From positions 1 through 34,608 of the forward strand of contig JAYMTJ010000089.1 of NCBI GenBank assembly GCA_036897525.1: a stretch of DNA of 34,608 nucleotides, read 5' to 3'. This document shows, piece after piece, positions 9,798 through 20,600 of this stretch (the first letter of the stretch is position 1; every line of letters begins with the position of its first letter). Source of the DNA: Pelargonium x hortorum (taxonomy: Eukaryota > Streptophyta > Magnoliopsida > Geraniales > Geraniaceae). The position numbers and the translations under genes are program-made. The notes beneath the pieces are model-generated. The model did not search any database. It was not told the DNA's origin and worked only from the letters and a program-made list of their open reading frames with translations.

Positions 9798-12700
9798 TTC
9801 TCACTTGTTAAACCCTCTGTTTCCGGTTAAGGGTAAGCTGAAATATAAGGGAATAGAAAGACTAAAGCCAGTAAGCTATAGATGGATTCTAAAAGGAAGC
9901 TTCAGCCTTTGTATCTAATAAAGTATAAGGAGTCTCTCTGTTCTGCATTACTTACTCCAATAGTACTTAAAAGCTGCCAAACCAAAAAACTACCAGGGCC
10001 GAAAACCCAGAAGAAAATTTGTGGGAATACCCGTGAAAAGACGCATTGTAACTAACTCTTAGGCAACTCAAATACAAACAACAATGTAGATAATGTTGTT
10101 TTGAACCTACGACTTTTTAACAAAAGAAAATTGTTCTACCTGTTAGAAAATGACTAGAATTCAAAGGGAACTCGGGCCTCTACTGCTAGCGGGTTAGAAC
10201 CAATGACATACTCTTTCAATTACTAATGTTTTAACTAACGAAGGTGGAAGGGCTTAAATGAAAAGGGATAGGTGTCAAAGGGAAGGCCGGGATATTGGGA
10301 AATACTACCTAAGTGATTGAATCTCTTTGAAATTCTTTACTTCAACAAGGGTAACTAGAATTCACTTTAGAACCCATATCCATAACATAATTGTTTGGTT
10401 GATCTAACTCTAACTACTTTGTCTTTCAGCTCCTACCAAATACCATAGAGAATATATAGAAAAGGGAGAGTCAGATTCTAGTTGTTTATATAATCTCAGT
10501 AAGAGATTCTTTAACAAAAAAGCGGGAAGAAAGACAATAACCTTAGAAACAGTCAAGCTAACCCTCAAAGCTAAAGAGAATAGAAGTCCTTCTTTTTCAG
10601 TGTTCTTGGTCTAGAATCACATTGCGAAAACTTACTATCTTAGCCAGCTCGAACCTGTCGACTATAGCTCTTGCAAATGAGTCTAATGAATCTCTTGTAA
10701 AGCCTTCCCAGGACCCTGCCAACTATAATACCACCTCTTCTTTGAGAGCACTTGTTCTTTGAAAGCAGTTCTTGCTAATGTCTTTGTTAGCTACCGGTAT
10801 CTATATCTGTGCCGGCGCTGTGTATCTAACTGTCTGTAGAACCTAACCTAAAGTCGAGAGGACTTATCCTATCCGATAAAGGTATTCCTTTCCTTGTTTT
10901 CTTTGTTAGGACTGGATTGCAACCTAAGGAGTTTAAGAAATGGATTCTTTGAAGGAGTATCACTAATGACTTTGTCTTGGAGAGCAGCTGAAAAGAAATT
11001 TACAATTACGTTTTGTATAGTAGCAAAAGCTTGCACTTTTCACTTCAAATTTAGGAAATCTACCTACACCTTAACTAAGCTGCCTCGTTACTCGAATCCC
11101 AAGAAACTGCTTCGCACCTTACTCTAAATCCAAGTAAACAGGCAAGCTTGCTTGATAGCGCTCCTACGACATTTCTACTTTCTAAGCAACTACTTCTTCC
11201 TGCCCGGGTCTACTAAAGACCTTCTCACATAAACAAACCAACTTCTTCTTTATGACTTTGAATGCCCCCATACATTATTCTGAGCTAGACCCGTCTTATT
11301 GTATCCCATATTGACTTTTAGTTACTTTCCTATATAGTTGCAACCAAAACCTTCTTAGCCAAAACCTCGACCTTTGGTCCCTGAAATCTTTATCTTCATA
11401 AGACCTACTATCAGAGCTATACTGAAACTCTTTCTCACTAGACTCTATTTAGTACGAACTTCAACACTCTAATAACTAATCCATTTCTACTTTCTTTAGA
11501 AGTCCTATACTTAAAAAGAACTTTACCGAGGTGCCTAACTTCCACTCAGTACTTTTAGTTCAAAATCCCCGCTTTCGAGTGCCCGTTATTACCTTCATTT
11601 CTTTCTTTATTAGTCTTTGATTCCCAGTAAAACCTAGCTTTAGATTTAGACGAGAAAACGCAGCTACTCCTTTTTTGACTGACTGCCTACTCTCATAAGT
11701 CAGGCCCCGTCTTTCTCTATCTACCCAATTTGACTCCCCCTTTTGTTTGTAAGTTTAACCTTTCCTGATAAGACCCGCTTTTGGGGCTTACTGTAGCAGT
11801 AACTATCCACTAACCTAAGAGCGCTTAAACCCCACTAAGTCTAAGCGGAATAGAATATACAAATGAAGGAGAACAAATACAAAGTTCCTATCCAGAATAT
11901 CAAATATCTTTGTCAGTTAGGTTACTTACGGCCTATTTATAATGCCGTTGCTAATTTATTTGTAATCCCCTTTTTTTAGAATGAGCGAGTACTCTTATTT
12001 ACTTCAACGAATCCCTTTATCTTAGACTTTCCTGCCAAAGCTAAGAAACCCGGTTGGGGATTCAAGCAAACAAGACCCAAACTGACTGTCGAGAATCTCT
12101 TTTATTGAAAGTTTCGCTACTTCTTAAGGCCCCATACTCTACCTATTTCGCATCAATTTTTATTATCTCATTCTTGAATTGCTTCCTCAAACCTTCCTAA
12201 AAGCCATACTTTTGATACTTTCTCTTTTAATACCTCTTTTTGAGTATTACAGAGATCCAGGAAGAATACCGGATATTTTTTAACCGCCGCTCTGAACTCT
12301 TTTTTTAGGAAAATACACGAGCTTATATTATATGCTAAAGGACTCCTTTTGCTTGTAGTTTATTTGAAACCCCTTTTAGGTTTTACTTAAGAAAGTCTTT
12401 TGATATCTAGTTTCTTCCTGAATTTCTTAGTTAAAGCATAAGCAAGTAAGAAGACTTGATGTCTATAGGATTACTAAGTGGGTATACAACTACTAAATGA
12501 GAAACTTCCTCTGTTACACTACAGTCAGGTACAAAAACTTCCCTTTCTACTTTATAAGGTTCTATCCTCCTAGTAACTACAGAGTACTTTGAGGAAAATA
12601 GCTTATACTAAGACAACTATTCTAAACAAGCTATTCCAATTCTTATATTCTTTTATTATAAGATTATTGTAAAGCTCAATTAAGGTCTTTTTATAAAAAC

Positions 12701-15040
12701 TTTCTTTTATCTAGGTCTTGATTTAGTAGCTCCAATACTTAACGGTAATTCAATTTGAAACAAGTTTTTTAGGGATTTTTTTATTTTTAGTTTTGTGTGT
12801 AGGAAGTTCTAGTAAATACTAAAGTTTTTTCTAATTTAGGAATTTTTGGTTCGAAAAGTAGAAAATGTAAAAACACCTTACAAGGCAGACTGATTCCTGT
12901 TTTAGAAAAGGCCCTATACTGAGTTTTTGTCTTTTTGTATTTAAGTTCTGTTACCTTCAGTTTGTGGTTTATGGAAAATTTTGACTTCAATGTTTAACCT
13001 TTCTTTCTTGTTTACAACTGACTTTAATGTTAATTTAGAGAGTAGGTAGAGGCTTTTGTATTCGTTCGTGTTTCATATTTCAGTTAAGTTTAATAATCAA
13101 AGGGTTTTTTGACTCTTAATTAAGTTTCTTTTAACCCTGTTGTCAATCTCTCTTATCTTATATACCAACCCTTGGGTATACGCAGCGTTCTATACGAATG
13201 CTCAATCTATCTAAAACTACTCGGATTTCCGTAAGTGGGATCGCATAACCTGGTTTTGTTGGTTAAAAATTCGCTTTTGCTTTGAATGAATATATCTGAT
13301 TATTCTAAAGTCTTCCCTAACCTGCTATGGTCAAGCAATGAAGTTTGTTTATAGAATGAAAAAGGGTACCCGTTAAAGAACAAATTGAACACCTGTGAGT
13401 GGGTTGGTAGAAAAGTCCCTTATGCTCCAAATTTGACTAGGTCCTTAAAATTTTATACTCCTCGAATAAAACCTAGCTTTAGCTTCGACCTATACTATAC
13501 AAGAGCTTTCTTGAAAAACAACACTACAAGATGCCTTTCTGGATAGCTTTTCAGTAAAAAGCACCCTTTTTTTAGTAACCCTTTCCTCAACTCGTGGTTA
13601 GGAGGTTCTATAATTAGGAGTCTCTGCTTAAAAAAGGGCAGTTCTTTCTGTATTTACTATTAGGCACAGTCCTAGAAAAAACTTTAACTTTAATAAGGAA
13701 AGCTTCTCGGGTTTATTAACAAGTTTTTATAAATGGATTTTGAATACTCGGCCGCATTTTATCACAGGAAATCCTTATTAAATGAAGGTTTTTACTACCA
13801 ACAAAGCCTAAGTCGTTTGTTCATAAAAGTATTCTAACTAAAGTTTTTCTTAGCCAAAAATCTTTTGACCGGCATAACAAAGTATATGCTTGAGTGATTG
13901 TTCTTCTCTAAAATCAATAATCAATAGAGACAAAAGTAACCCTTATTAATTAAATAATTAAAGGAGCTCAGTATATCGGGGGGAGGTGTCCTAGAAAGTT
14001 TGTTATAGGTCCCAAAAGCCTTTGCATGATACATGTTGAGGGGGGTTTTTTAAGTATAAGTACTTTATTTAGTCTAATAATTTCTGAAGGGTCTATAAAG
14101 AAATTTTTAGCTCTGTTAGAGGTTTTTATTGCTTCCCATGTCAAATCAAACCTAGTGGTTAATCTAGAACCTTTTTAATTACTTAAGTTTAAATTAAAAT
14201 ATACAGCTCGTAACAACAACGAAAAGGGGTTAATTGGTATACTTTAGGTAAGGGTAGACAAAAGGAAAAGTTATAGTCAAAAAAGATTTTGATTTTAAAC
14301 CCCGCTGCTTAACTTATGCTAATTGGTTTCTGATACTAGAGTCTTTCTTTTCTAAATTCCCCTACTCCGAGTCCGCTCGGAAAAAAGTACTCGACCCAGC
14401 AATTAAGGACATAGACAAAAACACTCTTAACTTAAAATGACTTTAGAACTTGACAAGCCCCTCTCCCGGAAATTTTGCAACCCTTTACACTAAGGGGTCT
14501 TGAGCGTTTTATACATATTTAGTGTAGCATCTTAAAGAAACTCCGCTTATATTATATATAGCTCTGCCCCTACTAGAAGCTTATACGTACCTCTTTCTTA
14601 AATAAAGAAAAGGAAATGCTATATGTTTGCGAGGCTTTTGTACCCAAACTCTAACTTAAATACCGAGCATTCCGACCTAATTTATTAGTAGGGGCTTCTC
14701 TTTCCTTTATAACTTTCAGACTTATAAACACGGATTTAGTGCTATACCAACTCTTCTTATTTGGTCTTATATTGCCTATACTCTTACACTTACAAACAAG
14801 TAAAAGGCCTAACTTACAAAAGAAAAGATTAGCAATCTAGCAAAGTATATGCTCTTATCGATAACAAGAATTCATGAAAGTCTCTTGGCAGCCTTATTTT
14901 ATACAATATCTGTAAAGGTATTTATTTTCCGAGAGAGTGGTATTAGTCTTAACACTTCAAACTGGAAACTACGAATCAACATAAGGATCTTCTAAGGATC
15001 CGATCTCTTAAATACACCTCGCTTAGCCAACAGAACTCTA
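9798..15040. other. Gene-free stretch with a GC-richer island at 10.6-10.9 kb
   Basis: No intact gene is recognised. Around 10106-10206 the minus strand carries two tRNA T-arm-like words about 90 nt apart, but no foldable tRNA. About 10600-10870 is GC richer (47% in line 10801-10860) and holds two partial copies of the 4181 repeat. A 77-codon frame at 10894-11127 starts with TTG and has no recognisable features. 11230-12000 is rich in ACTT and TTTAG words. 12600-14300 is strongly AT rich. A GGGTACCC palindrome lies at 13364-13371 and the AT-only palindromic word TTAATTAAATAATTAA near 13945. Confidence 0.5.
10668..10701. repeat. Dispersed short repeat, copies 2 and 3
   Basis: CTCTTGCAAATGAGTC (10668-10683) and GAATCTCTTGTAAA (10688-10701) each match part of the 20-mer at 4181-4200, with one mismatch and none respectively. 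Together they form an imperfect tandem pair about 20 nt apart. Confidence 0.65.
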
Positions 15041-16519
15041 ACCTAAAGCTAAAACCTATTCATAATCCACTTGTACTATCCCTAACAAAGTCAAGCTTAC
15101 ATAATAAAGTCAATGCACTGAGTCCTTTGTTTGACAGTGGAGCTCTTATCTTCTATAAAGATGGCCCATGAAAAGCCTGTAACTCTATAGCCCAGTCGAT
15201 TACCTTAACCGAACACTAATATCCACCTGTTGCAAGTTCCTTATCTCAGTACCAACCCGTAGAGCACAAGAGCATGCCAAGTCCTTATAAGCCAAACCAA
15301 GGAACTCTGTCAATTGAGTTGAGATACTTAGCTAGCAGTACCATTGACCGAGAAGAAGGTGATGGTATAGCGTGCATTTTATTTTGTTTCATTTGTTGGT
15401 TTGTATAGCCTCCCATGCCTTTTTTTCCTAGTACCCACCATTTATTTCTATTTACCCAGATATTACAGCAGACCAATAAAGCAGACTCTACTTCCTTGAT
15501 TTACTACAACCGGAATACTGTAAACACTAGAGTTCAAGTCCCTATACACTATATAAAAAAAAGAAATAAGACTGAGAAAGATATCTTTTCTTGCAAAAAC
15601 CTACCTAAGTTTTCTAAAAGCTCTCAAAACAGCGTAAACTTAATTAAAGAAAAGTCTCTTTCACTTGACTTTATTACTGAAAGAAATCCCAAAAGCTGCA
15701 CTAGGTTTCACTGACATTAGCAAACAACAAAAACAGGACTTCCTCAATTCTCTTAAAGGTAAAGTAACAAATCTAAGGTCTTTTTTCGCTAGGACAGTAA
15801 ATCAAATATAGAGGTGAATAAATGTAAAATATCTTATTCCTGAAGTTTCTGTTCTCCAAGTAAGTAATATAAAATACCTTTAGCGAAGCTCATAAACAGC
15901 GAGCTATTTATTTGTTGTTATGTGAGTGCTTACCTATATTACAAAGGGTTAATTAATAGACTTCTATTTTTCCTTCCTAAACAGTAACAACCATAGCAAT
16001 TCCCTCACAATCTACGTTCTGGTTATTGCACTAAGAGGTAATTACGAAGATAATTGAAGGACTGACTTATTGAATCTCTTGTTTTAACTAAAGATTATCT
16101 TTGTATAGGGTTTTTGGTTATCGAGGGGTCTAATCCCGAGTCACTTTATGTCAGACGGGTCAACTATCTTAAACAATAGATACGGAATTTACCTATATAA
16201 TGATCAAACTCATAAAAAACTTAAATAGACCCAAGAATTACGAAGTTGGTCTAGTATATAGGATAACTTTTGTTAAATGTCCCCTATTATTTTATTTATC
16301 TGTTAACTTTTATCTCTGTATCGATGTCTAAGACCATAGGCGAATCCCTTAATAAGTAGTCAAAACAGGACATAGATAGACGCAAGTTATAATAAAATAG
16401 TCCGAATTTCTTACTAAGAAGGTTTTCGTCATATAGAAATTAAAGAAGTTTAGACTACGGAGTTATCTAAAATGAGGGTATCCCTTGGCTAATTTGAGAG
16501 AACTTTATACTAAATCCGC
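15041..16519. other. Gene-free stretch
   Basis: No gene is recognised. 15041-15400 has a mixed composition similar to the other islands. The longest ATG frame of the window, 99 codons at 15415-15714 on the plus strand, begins here. Its product is rich in Ser, Lys, Asn and Thr, has no recognisable domain and no homologous second copy, and is not called as a gene. 15720-16510 is AT rich with nothing identifiable. Confidence 0.5.
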
Positions 16520-16551
16520 GGGGCTCTTAAATTAAGGAATTAAGGAGCCCC
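16520..16551. repeat. Bulged hairpin, GGGGCTCTTAA / TTAAGGAGCCCC
   Basis: The left arm GGGGCTCTTAA (16520-16530) pairs with the right arm TTAAGGAGCCCC (16540-16551) over 11 bp with a single bulged G. The loop is 9 nt. The right arm overlaps the second copy of the 16-nt repeat (16539-16554). A homopolymer tract starts 10 nt downstream. It could form a stable RNA or DNA stem. Whether it marks a transcript end cannot be judged from the sequence alone. Confidence 0.7.
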
Positions 16552-16554
16552 TCC
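16539..16554. repeat. 16-nt dispersed repeat, copy 2 (ATTAAGGAGCCCCTCC)
   Basis: This is identical to 8042-8057. Here the repeat supplies the right arm of the hairpin at 16520-16551, whereas no matching left arm is present at the 8.04-kb copy. Confidence 0.8.
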
Positions 16555-16561
16555 CGTGTAA

Positions 16562-16585
16562 CCCCCCCCCCCCCCAAAAAAAAAA
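16562..16585. repeat. Homopolymer junction C14-A10
   Basis: Fourteen C residues are followed directly by ten A residues. It is the longest C run in the window. Such tracts are prone to slippage and to sequencing or assembly length errors, so the exact length should be treated with caution. Confidence 0.9.
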
Positions 16586-16825
16586 GTATACTAACTACTA
16601 ACAAACTTTAGAGCAGTATTTGTTAGAATCCTACTAGACAAACCTACATTGACGATTAGGTGTACAAATCCCTGACACTCCAGAACAAGAAGGAAAGCAC
16701 TACAAGACTTGTACTTACTTATAATTTCCTCGATCCACTACTCTAACAAAAGCGGACTCATTAAAAATAGCCCGATAAACGTTACGGAAGCTACGGTTTT
16801 AGGATTACACTTGTTCAGACTAAGA

Positions 16826-16837
16826 AAAGGGCCCTTT
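16826..16837. repeat. 12-bp perfect palindrome AAAGGGCCCTTT
   Basis: AAAGGGCCCTTT is its own reverse complement, and allowing one bulged A the pairing extends to an outer AAG/CTT. Shorter GGGCCC cores occur four more times in the window (near 3782, 7611, 22933 and 25987), so it belongs to a class of G/C palindromes in AT-rich DNA and is not a unique site. Confidence 0.85.
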
Positions 16838-17620
16838 CTTTACTATTTTCAAATTCTTTTTCAGAATATTTCTAATAGCTTACCTTAGCGATCAGTGTCA
16901 ACTGCCTTTAGTTTTTTTAATTATAGGGAGACTCCAGGAAAAGCTCAAATCAAAGAGAGTACTTTCTTGCCTGGATTCTAATTGTAATAGAGCAATAGGA
17001 TCCCTGTTTCGTCAACTAAGTGTCTCGTAGAGCGAAGTTGATAAAAAGGAAAGGGAAATAAAATAGCCCAAGACTTATTCCGGGATCTCGGCGAAAAGTG
17101 AGACTTCAGGTGAAGCTACTTAAAGAAGTTATTAATGTCTTTAATTTACCTCCCAATCCTGCTGACTTCGATTGTATTAATTACTTTGTTGAAGCAGGAG
17201 AGTGAGGAACTCAGTTCAGCTTGGTAGTATAGTAATCAGGGGTTCTACAAAGTGTGAATTTGAAGTCTTTTCTTGTAGTACGTAAATAAAGTAAAGGCTG
17301 AGTCAAGTTTCAGCATGAAGTATAATATAACGTTATTATAGAAGGCTTTTACGGGTTATCCCATATGTAAGGGTTTACTTCTAGAATAAAGTACATGGAT
17401 ATATTTTATACAGGGTAGAAGCTTCTTGCCAGGCTATTCTAAGAAATGAAATTTCCCGCTTCAGAGGGCTTTACTTATCTATATCCTATGTCGCAGGATT
17501 ACGTTTACGTTTAGCTCGAAAATCTTAGGAGCATTCTCTTTTACTATATTAATGTATTACAGAATACTTTATTTTTTAATCTAAGGCACTTCTCTTCAAC
17601 AAGGGAGTCCCTCAAGTCCT

Positions 17621-17640
17621 ACTACACTACACTACACTAC
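17621..17640. repeat. (ACTAC)4 pentanucleotide microsatellite
   Basis: Four perfect copies of ACTAC lie in a row, preceded by CCT and followed by ATAG. It is a simple slippage repeat with no adjacent gene. Confidence 0.95.
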
Positions 17641-20600
17641 ATAGAGTAATAATTTTAACCTCTATTTTCTAATCCATACTTACGCGTTTAACTTTAAAAA
17701 CCTCAAACTCACTGAGCTAAAGGAGTTTAGGATATACAAAATCTCCTGCTATAGGGTTCATAAGCAGTACAAACAAAGTTAAGGACCCGTTTTGCGTTGG
17801 CCTAAGGAAATAAGCATGCATATTATAGCTATCAACTTAGGGATAACCTGCTACTTAAATTACTTAGTATTCATTTACGTATTTAGGTAAAATCAAATTC
17901 TGTTCTTTAAATCATACCCGGGAAAGTCCTTACTATAAAGCCGAGGAGCTTCTACAAGAAACCCTTTTTTTTTTTTTTCTAGTAGAGCGAAGCGCCTGTA
18001 TTATATATAACAAACTAAATCCTTGAATTCTTTAATCTTTAAGAAGCTTGTTATAAGTTTAGAAAACAGGATATTCGAATAATGAACTTGGCTAGTATTA
18101 TGTATCGAACCTTGTCATTTTTTTTTTTTTACTTAGTTAGGGAAGGGGTTAAAAAAGCAAGTTTCTCTTAGAATTAGTAGGGGTACCCACCTTACCCTAG
18201 GTCTTAGTCTGGTATAGCGTAGCACTTACATCCTATTTATTACTTGTCATCAGTAATCGTCGCTACTTCTCATAGCCATTTTCTTCTCTTTATATCTTCT
18301 ACGATTACGTACCTGAGTTTAGAATTTAAAAACTAAGGGTTTCCCCAAGCCTTTGCACTATAAAAAGGGTTTTATTTACGGAATTCAGTGAAATAGAGCT
18401 AAAACCAGGTGCATCCTTAATAAGATAAGGAAAAAACTTCAGCAAACAACAGGGTCCCCTAAAAGCTAAGCTCGTTTAAACACACTAGAATGGCCGTATA
18501 ATTTAATTGGTTTTATTAAATAAATCCTAGTAGAGGTTGATTTTTGAGTGCAGTACAATTAGGCTTGGGTTTTCGGTTTTCTCTAAATTTTATGTCTCTA
18601 GCCTTTTCAAGACCACTCAGTTGCAGCATCCACGAGTAACTAAAAGAAGCCCTGTACGTTTTATTAGTCTTTTTTCGCGGGTTTGCTTAGAATAGAAAAG
18701 AGAATGGACTCTGGCTTCACCGAGCGGTTTAGGGGGTACCCAAATTTTTAGAGTCTTAGGTTAAAACAAAAACTTAGCTAGTAGCGGTAAAGAAATTCCA
18801 CGTACTTATTATCGAGCTGGGTTCTTAGGATTGTTAGTTAAAACAAAGTTTTGGTAAGAACAGGTTTTAGATTAATTTAAGCAGGGGTATCCTATAAAAA
18901 AAATAGAAGTTATACTTAAAAGAAAAGTTTCCTTTTTGACATACACAAGTTGTTTTTGTCTACGAGAATTAACCCGGAAAAAGGTTTTAGTTAATGTTAA
19001 TATTGGGCTAGAGGTCCTCCTAATTGTAGACTCGGCTCTACAGTTTTATACTATCTGCCAAGGGACCCAAGCTCCGTAAGTTTTTTTTTGAATATAGACA
19101 TAGACTTTCCAATAATGTCCTGAGCAATTTCTTTTTAGTTCTAGGTTTTGTCACTAGCTAGTCTATGGAACTCTTATGCTAATTCTTTTTTCTTTACCTA
19201 GAGCAGGAGGTTCCATTTCATTTGCTTGTAAAGTACCCTTTTGTAATAGAGAAGTCGCTTTTCTCTTTATTATACCTTCCAAGCCCAATCTAAATAAAAG
19301 TATCCTCGGTAAGTCCTCTAGCCCAGAAACCAGAGAGTAGTAACTACAAAATAAGAGGAGTTTTTTTAATCTTGGAGCAAAGGTACGGAGTCCAGTCTTA
19401 AATTAAAAGTAATCATGGGAATTCTAAAGTAAAGATCTGCCTGTTAGAGAGTTTTCAAGTCAGAGGTTTCTCTGGATAGGGTCTTATTAGTAAGATAAAG
19501 GGTGGATAAGGCATAGTTTTTTTCTATGATTTGAGTTCTCCCCCTACCAGGTTTTACAAGATAAGACTTTCATAGGGTACGTCAGTGAAGCTTCGTTCTA
19601 TTCAATTCAACTTAAGATCACTCTTTATTTATAAGTACTTTAAGGGAATTTGAGAGTACAGTCTTTTGCCTTAATAAGAGAAAGAGCTCCTCTTCCTCGA
19701 CCGATTTGTTAAGTGTTTTAGATTCATAGATTAAAGCTTCTTCACTGAAAGAGAGTGGGTAACCCAGCCGGAATTACACAAAGTTATTGACAATTTCTTT
19801 GAGGATACACGGTACCACTTCTTATCAAACTACTGCGTACTTGATAAAGTTTGCAATTGCTTTTTACCAAGCTAAAGGTAATCTCCCATTTCTTAGACTT
19901 GTTATAATTACTCTCAACTCTAGCTGACAGCCCCTTAGTTAGGTTTCAGATTTAACAAAAATTAAGCGCTACTTTAGCTATGGGTATGGGATTTTCCAGA
20001 TTTACAAGAGTAAAGGGAGCTCAATTAAGTATACTATCACTATATTGTAATTTAACAAGATTCTATAGAAATTCTGGGCTAGCAGCTGCTAAATTGGTCA
20101 TAAACGCGCGCAGTCGTATACTTTTTTTTTGAAATTTGTGAATACTCAAAAACCAACTGCAATATTAAAACTTTAAGGACTTATCATACCCACTTTCAGA
20201 AAGAGACCAGAAGTAAGCGCAAGGAGTCAACTGCCAAGCATGCCTTGTTACAAGATTTTGGACTCGTATTCTCTGCGATTTTACTAACTATGGCCTTAAA
20301 AGCCTGTCAACTCTGCCTCTATGTGTAGTATATACTTATTTAGCAGTTTTAATTAACTGAAAGTTTATCTTCCGTCGGAAACTCTTTCCATTAACTATTA
20401 AAGCGAGTTATGGTTGTATTACTATGTATATTTCGAAATTTCTTTAGGTGTAAAGTTATAGGAGAGGAGAAACGCATGCATTTGATATGCTATAACCAGA
20501 TACAGGAGTCGCTAAACAACAAAGCTTTATACTATTAAAAGGGTATAGACCTGCTACGTTAATTGCTACCACAGTCTTAAAAAAACCTACCTATGGAAGC

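Noticed and set aside
15415-15714. The longest ATG frame in the window, 99 codons, plus strand
   Set aside because: Its translation has no recognisable domain, shows no second copy, and a frame this long is expected by chance in 34.6 kb of such sequence.
16539-16554. AAGGAG in the 16-nt repeat as a ribosome binding site
   Set aside because: No open frame follows at either copy, and plant organellar DNA of this type gives no reason to expect one.
1847-17640. Pentamer arrays as a possible CRISPR or regulatory array
   Set aside because: The units are 5 nt with no spacers, so these are ordinary microsatellites.
17837-17851. TAGGGATAACCTGCT, similar to a conserved large-subunit rRNA word
   Set aside because: Only the first 10 nt agree, and the flanks show no rRNA similarity.
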